From the NCBI GenBank assembly GCA_015680685.1, contig MNCI01010141.1:407390-437960 (forward strand): a stretch of DNA of 30,571 nt, read 5' to 3'. Within the stretch, counting starts at the first letter, position 1. Every line of letters begins with the position of its first letter. The notes beneath the pieces are model-generated. The model worked only from the letters and a program-made list of their open reading frames with translations. It ran no database searches and was not told the origin of the DNA. This DNA is from Gnetum montanum (taxonomy: Eukaryota > Streptophyta > Gnetopsida > Gnetales > Gnetaceae). This document shows, in pieces, positions 1 through 11,640 of this stretch. The translations under genes were made by a program, and so were the position numbers.

Positions 1-23
1 GCCTTAGGATCCGCGATCTTTCC

Positions 24-446
24 TTGGAAATCTCTAAGATAAACATATGTGGAAAGATCGAGAAGAGGAAAGTTCCATGCATCACATATAGTGATTCATC
101 GGGTGATGACATGGAGGGATGCTCATCTCCTCCATGTAACAGGTGTCCTCTTGAAACTTTTCAACAAAGATGCTTGTATGTAGTAACCACACAACAAGTA
201 GTAGACACCCTGTGGTTGACAGCTACTCGAAGGAGCAACAAAATATGCATGGAACGAACTGAGAAAACCCATGCCAACAACAAAGGCATAGACACATTGA
301 AATATGAGCATCGCCAACTTCCACCCCTCAACCTAAGAACATCAATTGGGAGAAGTTGGGCACTTCTATGTAATTCAAACAAACGCTCATTATTTCAGAT
401 CTCTCCCTTACAACTCAGTCATGGGGAAGATGGCCACCTATGCTGA
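24..446 (+). CDS. Hypothetical 140-residue frame inside element A
   Basis: This is the longest open frame at the left edge. It opens with ATG and ends at a TGA near 444. The predicted product is basic and cysteine-containing, with a short acidic stretch (SDSSGDD, residues about 23-29) followed by a Cys-Pro cluster (CSSPPCNRC, residues 33-41) that faintly resembles a metal-binding knuckle but fits no zinc-finger spacing I know. There is no signal peptide or membrane segment. It lies in the part of the element where plant gypsy elements sometimes carry an extra or env-like frame after pol, but I recognise no family. It could be the tail of a longer frame beginning outside the window, or chance. 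Confidence 0.25.
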   Translation: MEISKINICGKIEKRKVPCITYSDSSGDDMEGCSSPPCNRCPLETFQQRCLYVVTTQQVVDTLWLTATRRSNKICMERTEKTHANNKGIDTLKYEHRQLPPLNLRTSIGRSWALLCNSNKRSLFQISPLQLSHGEDGHLC

Positions 447-474
447 TCATATGGGGCCCTTAGTTCTTTTTCGA

Positions 475-598
475 TTTTTGTTTTACATGTTTTTGTTTTA
501 CAACGTTTTTGTTTTACACATTTTTGTTTTACAAATTTCTCTAACTTTTCTAATTTTTGTTTTACAAATTTCTTTAACTTTTCTTGTTTTTGTTTACA
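475..598 (+). repeat. T-rich tandem repeat, core TTTTTGTTTTACA
   Basis: The 13-bp core TTTTTGTTTTACA occurs at 475-487, 490-502, 506-518, 521-533 and 554-566, with a one-base-short copy at 587-598. Steps are 15, 16, 15, 33 and 33 bp, so short units give way to a longer unit that also repeats the CTAACTTTTCT-like spacer. The frame across it (346-681) encodes a Phe/Leu-rich string, which I take to be a by-product of the T content. Confidence 0.8.
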
Positions 599-2370
599 TC
601 ATCTCTATACTTTTTCCATTTTTGGTGTATGTGTGTGTGATCCACCCTATAAGTTTGTCCCATAATAAGTGTTCGGACTGATGGTATGAACTGCTTTCAC
701 ATTGATTGCTAATGTTTGATTTTTACCTTTAAGTCACAATGTTGATACTAAGGTGTGTTTCTTTTGATATGGCAGGCAATGAGACCACTTCATCCACCCA
801 TCCACCAGTTTCTATGGTCTCTCTCGGCTTGGAGATGTACAGTCCCCTTCTAATAAGAACTTAAAATGAATCGATGACTAGGTATTTCTCAAACTAAGGA
901 AGGGCTCAAGGATTGAAAAGGGTGTGACTTCAAGGGAACTTGATGCTTGTGTGTTGGTCATTCTCTTGGGTGCTTGGACATTTTCTTCTTAAGTTTCTTA
1001 TCATTCCAATGTTACCCAATTATCGGAAGCTAAGACAATAAAAATAAGAAGTCTCACGCATAAAAATACAAAACACAAAAAAAAAAGAGAGAGAAGAAGA
1101 AGAAACAAAGTGAGAATTCAAAGCACACCCCTTAGACAAAATAAAATTTGGGCTACAAGCACTGGTTATGGAACCAAAAGTGTTCCCTCTAACTAAGGCC
1201 TTCTCGCTTCCCATTCTCTTCTTTGTTTCATCGGAATGGTGGTGGCTCTTTGGAGATGCATCCTTGTTATCCAAGTGGATGGTTTAGCCGAATGCATCGA
1301 TGCGAAGTCACTGGACGTGGTTTGTTTGAGGCTAGAGTTGGAATGAGACTTGCCAAGTCCCATTAATCATGAAACACACAAGGGGCTGTACACCATCTTG
1401 TTCTTGGGATTCCATTCCATTCTATTCTCTCCATCCTTCTCTCCATTATTCACCTCATTGCCGGTTGTATCATTAGTGTATATATTTTGGTTGATACATT
1501 GTTTTCTTTTTGGTAAATTCTTATGGTTAATACTTTAACTCTTGTTCCAAGTGACATTCTTAGAGCCTACGGACTCTTTGAATGTCGGTTTGTCAGGGCA
1601 TTAAAGGCATGAGCTTGCTTTGGGGAGGACCCACTAACATTCCTATTTGGAGCATTAGTTAACTTCTTTCGCTTAACATTTTGCAATTAATTATTATTTT
1701 GTTCATTACCATCTTGCCATCCCTTTCATCGATGCTATAGTTGTCCTTTTTATCTATCTTTCTTTCTCCTTTTCTTTCTCCATTACTAATGCTACCGAAG
1801 GTTCGTGATTAGTCATGGGGGTATGGGGCCCACTTTTTTCGATTTTCTCCTAGCCCCGAAATTTTTGATTTTCTTCCTAACCCCTACACTTTCGATAGTC
1901 ATCATCAGTAACATATTTCCAAATCCATATTAGCCATACCACAACCTAGCCAATGAACCTACACTAAAGCAAGGTATTAATTACATACTGATTCATTTAC
2001 CCTTGATAATATAAGATTGTTTTGTGTGTGCAGATGGCGATCATACAACAATGGATTGGATCTGGAGCAAACACTTGGAATGAAACAACGCTGAAGCAGC
2101 CATGCAAGGAGCAAGATTGATGGCGCACTTATGGATGGATAATAAAGGTGCAATCTTGGCATTGGTAGTAGTAGCACTTCTTTCTCTCTTTCTTTCTCAG
2201 CTGCCAACCAAGGCCTAATATCATTGTAATAAGGTGTTCACCCTTGTTGTCATGAACACCAGTTTTGTCAAGTCTTGTAATAATGATCCGTTCACAAGTC
2301 ATCCCATTAGTTCCATTTCCCTTAATAATTCCATACCTTCATGATATTATTGTAAGGAACTCGAGGACGA

Positions 2371-2393
2371 GATTTTATTCAGTCATGGGGGTA
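2371..2393 (+). other. Polypurine tract of element A
   Basis: GATTTTATTCAGTCATGGGGGTA lies directly against the TGATGA start of LTR A. The same string in slightly decayed form (TTTTTATTCAGTCATAAGGGTA) abuts the 3' LTR of element B on the minus strand. Independent conservation at two LTR junctions supports its role as the plus-strand primer site. Confidence 0.8.
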
Positions 2394-2404
2394 TGATGAG
2401 ACGC

Positions 2405-2444
2405 GATATCCCATCATCCCCTGCAATATTGCATACGTGAAATC
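2405..2444 (+). promoter_or_regulatory. GATATC-like array in U3 of LTR A
   Basis: GATATC (2405-2410), AATATT (2425-2430) and GAAATC (2439-2444) are 20 and 14 bp apart and sit just upstream of the TATA box. The second and third are decayed versions of the palindrome that is perfect in LTR C and in the right LTR of element B. Confidence 0.7.
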
Positions 2445-2462
2445 GCGGTCTACCGCCAAATC

Positions 2463-2470
2463 TATAAATA
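2463..2470 (+). promoter_or_regulatory. TATA box of LTR A
   Basis: TATAAATA in the context CTATAAATAAGAGGTGGC, identical in LTR C over this core. The distance to the AATAAA signal is 174 bp, against 175 bp in LTR C. Confidence 0.8.
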
Positions 2471-2636
2471 AGAGGTGGCACTCCCCATATTTCCCATCCT
2501 AGGCTTAAAGTAGGAAAACTCTGGTAGTTTGATCACTCTAGAGATAGAATATTTTCCATGTGCCTGCAGTAGGAGTCCCCAAGTGAATGGATCTTTATTC
2601 GAGCAACTTTGTACCTAAACGTGAGTTGTGTACGGT

Positions 2637-2642
2637 AATAAA
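2637..2642 (+). terminator. Poly(A) signal of LTR A
   Basis: AATAAA followed by GA, in the same place in LTR C and on the minus strand in both B LTRs. In a 3' LTR this would mark the end of the R region. Confidence 0.7.
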
Positions 2643-3172
2643 GACGAGCTTTGTGGATAAACCTTATAGTGCATGGAATATGTTTATTACATGTTATTTC
2701 TTACTTGTTATTTATTACCTACATTAGCATGGCATGAGTACAACTTGATTACGAGCATCTACGGGTGTGTACGGCTAGTCAAGGAATCAGCTGCTCATCA
2801 CGTTTAGGCTAGTTAAGTGCCCAGTACGACCACTTCGAGCACGTGCATTACATGTGGTAATCCCAGTAACGATTAACGTTTGGTAGCCACAGTTGCATAG
2901 TTTAGGGTGTGTATGGTAAGTGGGAACGGATGCTGATGCTAGTTAATTTAGACTTAGGTCCTTAGTTAGAGTTAGTTAGCTTCCTCAACCCTTCACCTCA
3001 TAGCATAGGAGAAAAAACCATTAAAGACCATCAAAATCATATACCTCACACTTACTTAACCATACACCATGACAACAACAAGTAAGTCTGGGAAGACAAC
3101 GAATGATTAACCCCAAATGTTCCATGGGGCGTTTAGGCATTTAGTCTGCGGAGTTCGACTGGATCGTGTGTG

Positions 3173-3173
3173 N
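3173..3173. other. Ambiguous base N at a composition break
   Basis: The only N in the window lies where LTR A stops before its end and where moderately GC-containing sequence changes abruptly to very AT-rich DNA. It may be a collapsed assembly gap or a join of two pieces. Confidence 0.9.
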
Positions 3174-3624
3174 AAAATAATAGTTTTTTAATATCATTAA
3201 ATTCATTAAATTTAATTTAAATCTATCAATTTAACCAAATTTAAACTATAAATCTTTCTTACTTTTTTGTGAAATCTTAAACTCGTCTTGATCATTGTAG
3301 GCCATGGACCCTACCATCATCATTTGATTGTGTAAATCATTTGTCTTGGACAAGTCCCATGGCCACATCATTTGATCATTTACTAAGAGATTAATCAACC
3401 TATCTCTATCTAATCCCATAGAAATATTAATATCATCCCTTGATATAACCAAGAAAGACCTGATTCTACAGTCCAATGGTACCTTTTTAGATTAAGAGTA
3501 ATTTTTGGCCAATGATACTCTCATTGAACTAACCATCATTAATTATAAGACTAAATGTAAGATCTTACAATTGGCGGTAAGCTTACCTAAAAGCTTAAAA
3601 CTACTATTTTGGCCATATTACAAA
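3174..3624. other. AT-rich stretch upstream of the pol fossil
   Basis: No confident coding signal. By position it should hold the region before RT of the gypsy fossil. A short plus-strand reading near 3420-3480 is open but not recognisable. The 76-codon minus-strand frame at 3246-3476 looks like a shadow. Confidence 0.4.
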
Positions 3625-6600
3625 AGCACTCTACCACATTTACCTATGAATATAACAAAATGCTAGGTTTGAACCCATCCATAGTCTAACACAACATCAT
3701 CCTTGAGGAAGGTCCAAAATAGTAAAAAAATAAGCTAAAAGGATAAAACTTGAGTTAACCCTAGCCAATAAGAAACAGATCATCAAACTTTATAATGCAA
3801 GCTTCATACACCCCATAGATTATTTAGATTAGGTGTCCAAATTGTAATGGTCCCCAAGAAAAATGAAATCATTAGGATCTATATTAATTTCCATGATCTC
3901 AATAAGGTTACATTAAAAGATGATTTTCCATTACCTGACATCAATTAACTCATTGACATAATAGCCGAACATGCCTTATTATCCTTCATGGACATTTTTT
4001 GGGTTATAACCAAATACAAATTAATCCCAATTATCAAAATTTCATAACTTTTATAGCCCATATGGAAGCTTTTGTTGCACTAATATGTCTTTTGGTCTTA
4101 AGAACATGGAAGAAATATATTAATAAACCATAACATTCATATTTAGTAATATGATGTTCAAAATGATCAATGATTATATGGATAACTTAACTATCAAATC
4201 TATCATAGTATTAGATAATCCCATTGATATTAACATCATCTTAGCTCAATGCAACTAATGTGATCTTCTTCTAAATCCTAAAAAGTATATTTTTAGTGTA
4301 GGAATAGACAAGATTCTTGGATTTTTTATTTTAACTAATGGTATTGTGGTAGAGCTTGACAAATTCAAATCAATCTTGAACTTCCCTTCATCTAATTACC
4401 TCAAATACATGCATCTTGCAAGCTCACTAACAAATTTCATTATTAATCTCATCTTCGTAAAAAGTCTATTACTTTCAACTGGGACTTGAAGTATCAAGTG
4501 ATCTTTGATGTAATCAAGCACACTATTACTAACCATATGCCTCTTCATATCCTTTAATTTGATCTTCCATTCTATCTTCTCTTAAAATTAGATCATTCTA
4601 TCATGGTCATGCTTTGCCAATAATATGAAGACGAAATATATATCCTAATCTACTACATTTTCCATCCATTCTTAGGTTATGAAACATGTACTTGGATCCA
4701 AAAAATATTGCTTAGGCCTTATGTTTTCTCTCAAAAAATAAAGATAGTATCTAGTGGAGGCAAAGGTTCATGTTATATGCTATGAAAATGTCTTAAATTC
4801 AATTGCTTCTAACTTATATGATAATAATCACATGGTATAATGGAAAACACTTTTCACTAAGTTTGATTTATCCTACCTTTCAAAACATTTAATCAATGGT
4901 TAAGCAATAGTAGATCTTATTACATCATCCCTATTATTAGAGCCACATACTAAAATCAATCAACCTCCTTCTAAGGAATTAAATACAAGTGAATCTAGTT
5001 TTCTTCCAATTACAACCTAAACAATTGAGGATTTTGGCTCATACTTGTATTTTAATGGCATCCATATGGCTCAAGATTATAGTATAGCATGTATCCTTAA
5101 TTACAAATATAAGGATCTTGTTTATCAAACTTACAAATTTGATTTTCCATGTATAAATAATATAGTTGAATATGAGGGTCTTAATCAAGGACTACTTGTA
5201 GCAAATTAACTAGGAATCAAGAGGCTTAAGGTTTAAGATAATTCTCAATTAGTAATTTACCAAGTTAATAATGAATATGCTTGCAAAGTTAAGCACTTGT
5301 AGTCCTATCTTAATTTATCTAAGAAACTCATTTCTAAATTTGATGAATACCTTCTAATGTATATCCATCACTCAAGAAATATGCTTGCAGATGCTTTAGC
5401 TACTTTAGCTCTCCTTGTTGATTTCATCTTTATTAAAGATTATCTATCTCATTCAACACAAGATACATCAATTACTTTCATAGATATACAATGAATTATC
5501 TTAGTTAAATTAGAATAATATGAACAATATTGAGACATCATACAATACCTACAAACTAGAGAAATTCTAAATCATCTATCATGATCTCAAAAGAATGCTA
5601 TTTGTAAATGCTCTAAGCATTTTTAGATTATTGATCTTGCTTTTTCTATTCCATATTCACATTAGGCATTTTGTTATGTTGCTTGAGTTGTGATGCAAGA
5701 AAAAAAATAGTTTTAAAATAGATACAGTCTAGTATATGTGGTAATCACTTAGGATCATGCTCTCTGGTAGCTTACGTTATCACTTATGGACATGCATATG
5801 ATACTTAATATTTGCAATATAAGTTAACATCATGCTTCACTTATCCATGTACCATCTGAAGAGATCATATTGTTAGAAATCATGTGATCCTTCAAGAAAT
5901 GAGAGTTGGATTCATAAGTTTTATTAATCCTCCCTATTTCACTGGTCATTAGTTCATGTTAATAACTAATGAATATATTACTAAATGGGCTGAAGCCATT
6001 CCTTCAAAATTTGCTACATCCAAGCGCATATTTGATTAATCTTAGACCACGTCATCATTCAATTTAGCATTTCCACCTACATTATCATCAATAATGGACC
6101 TTAATTCAAGAGTTAATAATTTTCCAAGTTCTATGATCAATACCAAATTATCTAATCATTCTCATCTCCCTAGTATCCCAAATTCAATGGTCAAGCTGAG
6201 TTAATAAATAAATTTCTCATTAATTTTCTTAAGACAATGGTTGATCAACCCTAGAAAAATTAACATATCCGGCTATTTCATACCCTTTGGATGTATCAAA
6301 CTACCTTTCCTAATGCAACTGGATAAATTCCATTCCTACTAAGATATGGGTTTGAAGCAATGTCTTTAGTGAAGTTGGATGTTCCTTTTCTTTTGGCAAC
6401 CTTGAATAATTAGATGATGGATGAAAAGAATAAAAAAAATGCTATATTAAGCTAGATATTCTTGAAAAGAATTGTAAGAAAGTAGTGATTAACATTTAGA
6501 GCTATTAAGAAGCTATGCACCATCACCATGATAAGCATGTTGAACTTAGAGAAATTAAAGAAGATCTTTTCATAGAGTATTTTTCCTAATGCCAAGATCT

Positions 6601-6740
6601 CTAAGTCTTTTCATAACTTGAAAGTTCCTTTATCATTGTTAAAAATCATCAAAAATGAAGTGTATTATCTAGTAGACTTAGATGAGAATCAACATTAAGA
6701 TCTAATTAATCAAGCATACCTCAAAAAGTACTATATCTAA
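3625..6740 (+). pseudogene. pol: Ty3/gypsy pol fossil: RT, RNase H and integrase
   Basis: The plus strand, read across many stops and frame changes, gives pol motifs in the right order. An RT lead-in reads YEYNKMLGLNPSIV (about 3637-3685). An RT core has VMVPKK then FHDLNKVTLKDDFPLP (3844-3943) and SFMDIF, the motif A aspartate (about 3985-4002). YMDN near 4175 replaces the catalytic YVDD, so the second aspartate is lost. KILGFFILTNGIVVELDKFKSI lies near 4310-4375. RNase H shows NNIVEYEGLNQGLLVAN (near 5155-5210) and NMLADALATLA (near 5377-5410). Integrase shows EYITKWAEAIPSK (near 5970-6010), FNGQAELINKFL (near 6185-6220) with the catalytic-glutamate region, and YGFEAMSLV (near 6345). A tail LVDLDENQH...LKKYY ends near 6735. 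The wording is closest to the Tat/Athila side of Ty3/gypsy. Confidence 0.9.
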
Positions 6741-7445
6741 AAAATATTATCATCAAGTTTATTCTAACCCCATTTCCCATCTCATCTATGTTTTATTATA
6801 TTACTTGTTATTTTCACCCTATTTACTTTCCTATATATATACACACACACTATTATTCTTGTATATATCTCCTATGAAATTTCATTCATGTTTCTATAAT
6901 TTCTACGTATCCCATTTCCTTGGTATATCTTCTCATTATCACACTATGGTGAGGATATTTCCATCTAATTTATGTAGAGATCCATGAGTGTTCTACTAGT
7001 TTTACTTCATGTGACAGTGTGTTGCATTTGAGTGGAATAGAGAAACAATTTATCAAATTTATTAAATATTAATATCGTTAGAGTGTGGGATCTAGCAGTG
7101 CCTTACTTCTATAGCATAGCACCTATCTATTTCCCCTCCTCTTATTAACACATCAATGAGAATTGAGTAGTTATATTCTATTTTGATGAGGGTATGTTGA
7201 GAGTTTAAGTGGGATAGGATATGAACAATATCAATGGCATCCTTTTAGCTATCTTATGTATTGGATCAAGCCATGCCCCTTCTTATCGCATAGCACCATC
7301 CTCATGACTAATGTATTAAGGATATCCTAATATTCTACCCTCATCCCATTTCTTCTCTTTTCTTTTCTCTTTATAGATGCATTATCAAATCATCATTAAA
7401 ATTCTTCTTGATGAATCATCCATCAACATCTTAGCAGCATTCATC
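6741..7445 (+). other. Non-coding 3' spacer of the gypsy fossil
   Basis: Between the integrase tail and the polypurine tract there is only AT-rich non-coding DNA, with a small TA-then-CA microsatellite at about 6832-6850. A spacer of this kind before the 3' LTR is usual in plant gypsy elements. The 60-codon frame at 6805-6987 has no family features. Confidence 0.5.
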
Positions 7446-7457
7446 AGTAGGGGGCAA
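7446..7457 (+). other. Polypurine tract of the gypsy fossil
   Basis: AGTAGGGGGCAA directly precedes TGTTATATG, a plausible LTR start, about 700 bp downstream of the integrase end on the same strand. The form and position match PPTs of plant Tat/Athila-type elements. Confidence 0.65.
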
Positions 7458-9880
7458 TGTTATATGAACTTTTTTGTTGCTTCAACAAATAGATCAAGTG
7501 TGGCTTTCACATTATTACATACCGTTGGATAGTGAAAAATTTCCCAAAATTATGGGCTTCTATAGGCTCTTGATAAATGTTCCTAATCATACTATAGAAG
7601 TTAGAAATCACATTTAGCACTTCTAATAGCATTGTGAAAGTTGAAATGATGAAACTCATCTCAGTGATGTTGGTTGACACTGATGTTAGAATCAACGTAA
7701 CCTCCTAGCATTACCATTATATCATTTACTGAAAATTCATCTTTTGATCTTAATTTGTTTCTTAGTCAGACCTTCAATGATGAGTCTACATCATTCCCAT
7801 GAGTATGCATCAATGATGAGATCTTGAAAGGCTCAATTCAATGTGTTTCACTTGTCTAATGCTGAGGTAACACTAACAGTAATGTCAACATTACTTACTA
7901 GCATCACTTGCATGACACAATGTAAAGACTTAACTCCAAGCTATAATTTGGCTCCATGTAATCTTAGACATTTACTTGACATCATCCCGATGATGGTTAA
8001 TCTTAGTTCAGGTGTCAATGACAATCCCTTGAAATGATAATTTAAAGCATGATAATATAAGTTGTGTTCATACAAATAATGTTGACGGTAGCATCAATGT
8101 CACCTATCATTAGCCAGTATCATTAGAGTCACTTGTTCCATGCATGCAATTCAAGTTACCAAAAGTGAACTCTGAGTTGCTAGTTTTAAAATTTAGATAT
8201 TCTCAAAAATCCTAGGCTTATAAATATTATATTTTAGCATCAATTCTAGGTTTATTTTTTAAAGATTTGAGAGTACTTTTTAAAATTTTGAGAAATCTAG
8301 AGCACTAGAATTCTTTCCACCTATGTCATCTATATGCTCCATGATCATTTCAACCTCATTTACAGTTGAGCTTACTCCTAGCAACTACATCATTGATAGC
8401 ACAAGCATGCACTATCAAATTAGATGCACTAGAAGCTATACATGGTAATGGTAGAAGTTGGTTAGTGGTCCTTGATCAAATAGAAATTTTTTCCAATACT
8501 CATATCTAGATTTATCATTAGATGTCAACAAATTAGTGGCTTGCAATGAATATAAAAATCTTATTTATCATGGGATTTCATAGATTCACAAATAGTGAGA
8601 TATTGATACTTTTTTCTTGTATTCTACTATATTGCTAGACCTTACTAGATCGATGGAAACTAGCCTCTTCTTTATCACCTAGTTATTGCTAGATTGATAT
8701 AAATTGATATCTTCTTTATCACCCAATTATTGCTAGATCAATTACTTGTGACAACTGGAAAATTATTTTTTACTATGCTACATCACTAGAGATATAGAAT
8801 TCAATATCTGAAATATATTACTAAAGTGATAGGCCTCAAGTTTTAGAAATTTTCACACAGAAAATTGTTGGGGTGATAAAAATAATACGTTAAAATTTAC
8901 ATAAAAATGCCTATATATAAACTTTATCCTTAACAAATTTAAAGTTATTTAGGCCTAACTAAATAAAGGTGACTTAAATCTTCATTAGAGACTAAATAAC
9001 ATTGTCATGCAAAGCATATTTAAAGAATTCTACACACAAATTGAGTAAACATGGTTTCATAATAATGGATAGGCAATTTGACATTGAATTAGACATTACA
9101 TGGGCATGAAAACATGAATATAATGGCCAAATATACTTTACATATCTTGGAATGAATAGATGCTTAAACATTCTTGAGATTAGAGGCTAAATTAAAACAT
9201 CAATACATCAACAATTACATGGGACTTTCTCATGATCTTAAATGCCCTTCACATTAAAAAATAAATTCTAAATATAATTTCCTCATAATGATCCAAAAAA
9301 CCTCCATATCTACTCTATGAAGGAAAAATCACAAATAGAACTCATTGTTGACCTTTTGGTATGTCAAAACCTTAGAGAAAATGAAGAATGTAGAATGTGA
9401 TTGAATTTTTGCAAGACCACAAAAGAGTAGAATCATCAAGGACTTTACATGGAGATCCAAGACTTCAAAACATGAGCTTATGAACTAAGAACTTCAAGAA
9501 CAATAGTGTTGATCTTATGTCAATTTGGAATTTCTAAAAAAAAAAAATTAGTTAATTCATCAACCTATGTAATGCCTTAGTTCCTTTAGATATTCCATGT
9601 TTTAGATATAGCTTCAGCTATCATTTATGTTAATTAACTAAAAAATCTAAGATCTGCCATCCTAACTTAGATGTGATTCTTAAAAAGTTTCCTCCAAAAG
9701 AAAAATCTACATTTTTTCTCTAATAAGATAATAGTCCTTCTAAAAAAATCTATATGAGTTGATGGGGTAAGAATCCATGGTTTGAATTCTTTGAACACAA
9801 AGCTTTAAATATATCAAATTCTTGTTCATAATCTTCATCCTTTATAAAAAACTATCAATTACTTTCTTAAGAAATATAGT
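7458..9880 (+). other. Possible 3' LTR of the gypsy fossil and unassigned AT-rich DNA
   Basis: An LTR should start at 7458, but no matching 5' copy exists in the window, so its far end cannot be set. Frames at 7507-7695 (minus) and 7843-8037 (plus) show no recognisable family. A short direct duplication containing CTTCTTTATCACC and TTATTGCTAGAT occurs at about 8673-8701 and 8711-8738. Otherwise I see nothing assignable. Confidence 0.35.
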
Positions 9881-9899
9881 TTATCCTCAAACAAAAACT

Positions 9900-10651
9900 A
9901 TTATTAAAATTCATGTTTAAATTCTTCTCATGAAGTTATTGGGATTCTAAGTGTTTGTAATCAAAAATTTTCCTTATCTTTAAGGGTTAATTTAAATGCA
10001 CCCATCTTTGTGCAATCCTCACCATGTTGTGCTAGCATAGCAATTATTTTTTCAAAATCCCTTATCATTTGTTCATCTAAATATTTATAATAGGTAAATG
10101 TTTTTCACTTTCACATCCCTACTAGGGGAATAAACTAAAGGTCCTTGTGAAATGTTGGACATTTTTTTATTTAATAATTCACCTATAGTTGCACTTGATC
10201 TTGAAGGAAATTGATTTTCCTAGTAATTAAGAAACTATGGTATTTGATTGGATGTAAAGGATCATGTGCTAGATGTTAAGGGTCCAAATGTTGAAGCGTT
10301 AAAAGGAATTCCTACACCTAAACCACCTACCATTGTTTGACTTAGATGACTAAATCCAACCCCCATCGTAGAAGTTGGAAATGGCATTAAGAAGAAAGGT
10401 CCCAAATTACTAAGGTGTGTACCACTCATATTGGTAAATAGAACTTATTATCCTATTGGATTAACATTAATATTTGATGAAAATCCCTGAAACACTTGGC
10501 TTTTCTTATCATTTGATCCTACATGGGATGTCTCAAAGTGGAATTCCATTAGTTCAAAGAGAGGATTACTAGATGGCACTAAATTACAACACTTTAATTT
10601 TGTGGATTCTTCTTCTTTTAAAAAAGTTTGTGGTATGTTGATTAACAACAT
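9900..10651 (-). pseudogene. Unidentified coding remnant, minus strand
   Basis: The minus strand gives long open stretches unusual for this AT-rich area. One runs from 10651 to 10448 (67 codons) and is followed in various frames by a Gly/Pro/Ser-rich stretch (about 10430-10250). A later stretch reads DEQMIRDFEKIIAMLAQHGE then MGAFKLTLKD (about 10080-9960) and looks helical. The composition recalls the low-complexity linker and N-terminal parts of plant retrotransposon gag proteins, but I see no CCHC knuckle or gag core and make no family call. It lies downstream of and opposite to the gypsy fossil, so it belongs to a different insertion. Confidence 0.3.
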
Positions 10652-11279
10652 GATTTTAAATTTCCCTTTACTATTTTGAGTTGTAGTTTCTTAATTTTAT
10701 GTTTCCCTAAAGTAGGAGAGTCTAAATGGTTTTTTTTTTATATATAACTTTTTAAGTCTCCATCTCCCAAAGATATGAGTTATTTGTAATGTTCCTCCTA
10801 TATCTAGTAGTAACTATCCTTCTTGGTTAGATTCTCATAGGTTTTAGTGTTACTTTATCTTCTATATGTTTAGTTCCAATCACTTATTATTTAATTAATA
10901 TAAAAAAGGATGGAAAAGATAACTATTAAAGTAAAAAATAAATTTGAAGTCCACACTCCATGTTTATTTAAATAGAAATCAAAAGGGAACTAGATATTTT
11001 AACAATTATTACATATTTTCCTAATCAATTATATTTTTTTCTTTTAAAAGCATGTCAATATATTTTAAATATAATAAAGAAAGTAAAATACCAAACCTTA
11101 GATTCAACAGATTTTAAAGAATATCATTTTTAATCTTTTTTTTCACAAATGAAATCTATTTTAACGTTTAGGATACTTACCTAGATCTTCTGGATCCTAC
11201 TTGATGATGTATCCTCTATTATGAACTTGAAAATGTAAATTTCTTTGTGTTTGTCTTTACGCTATGTAAGAGATATTTG

Positions 11280-11640
11280 ATCTAGCTTTTATCTAATTTT
11301 AAAATTACAAATCTTTGATTTAAAAGAAAACTTTTCATTCTAAGATGTTTAGATTTAAACTTAAAGGTTTAAACTTTACAAATTAACCTATTTAAATTTA
11401 AATTTTCATATCTAAACATAAAGATCAGAGTTTTCATATCATAATTCTTAAATTTGATTTTTTTAGATCTGAAATTTTAAATCCAAAATTTTTAAATCTC
11501 AGCTTTTCAATCTGATTTCTCATATCTAAATTTTCAAATTATAAATTTTTAGATCTATTGTATTAAATCTTATTTTCAAATATAAAACTTAAAAAATCTA
11601 AATTGGAAATTTTTAGATCTGATTTTTTTAAAAAAAATCA
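11280..11640. repeat. Degenerate AT-rich repeat with TTTAGATCTGA-like core
   Basis: Variants of TTTAGATCTGA and TCATATCTAAATTTT recur many times on a background of A and T runs (for example near 11400, 11465, 11550 and 11615). There is no fixed period, so this is low-complexity decay or a very degenerate array. Confidence 0.5.

Larger units (their letters stand above)
1..2393 (+). mobile_element. Internal 3' region of a plus-strand LTR retrotransposon (element A)
   Basis: This stretch precedes LTR A and ends in a polypurine tract directly abutting it, so it is read as the 3' internal part of an LTR element whose 5' part lies outside the window. No gag, RT or integrase motif was found. It holds one 140-codon frame (24-446), a T-rich tandem repeat (475-598), an A-then-GA-rich tract (about 1078-1105) and mostly non-coding sequence. 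A second PPT-like string, GTCATGGGGGTATGGGGCCC, occurs near 1815-1834. Good splice-acceptor-like sites precede GCAATG near 774 and ATGGCG near 2034, the latter followed by a 28-codon frame. These are suggestive only. Confidence 0.6.
2394..3172 (+). mobile_element. LTR A (3' LTR of element A), truncated at its end
   Basis: It begins TGATGAGACGCGATATC right after the PPT. It contains a GATATC-like array (2405-2444), a TATA box (2463-2470) and AATAAA (2637-2642), the expected U3-R layout. The block from the TATA box through GCAGTAGGAGTCCC and CTTTATTC closely matches LTR C (30083 onward). The last part, from GGGAAGACAACGAAT near 3090, matches the end of LTR B on the minus strand, which then has about 50 more bases and ends TCATCA. 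LTR A therefore stops short of its true end, at the N at 3173. Confidence 0.85.

Noticed and set aside
123-382. Minus-strand frames opposite the 24-446 frame
   Set aside because: Overlapping shadows with no motif; element A is oriented plus.
346-681. Hydrophobic 111-residue frame as an env-like membrane protein
   Set aside because: The Phe/Leu-rich run is produced by the T-rich tandem repeat and begins inside another frame; no signal peptide or cleavage site.
1020-1538. Frames at 1020-1274 (minus) and 1350-1538 (plus)
   Set aside because: The first spans an A-rich/GA-rich tract and the second is a T-rich hydrophobic string; neither has a family pattern.
1815-1834. Second PPT-like string as the start of another LTR
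   Set aside because: It is followed by TGGGGCCCAC, not by the TGATGA terminus or a GATATC array and TATA box; kept only as a note in the element A entry.
3246-3476. 76-codon minus-strand frame in AT-rich DNA
   Set aside because: No recognisable domain, and the adjacent pol fossil is on the plus strand.
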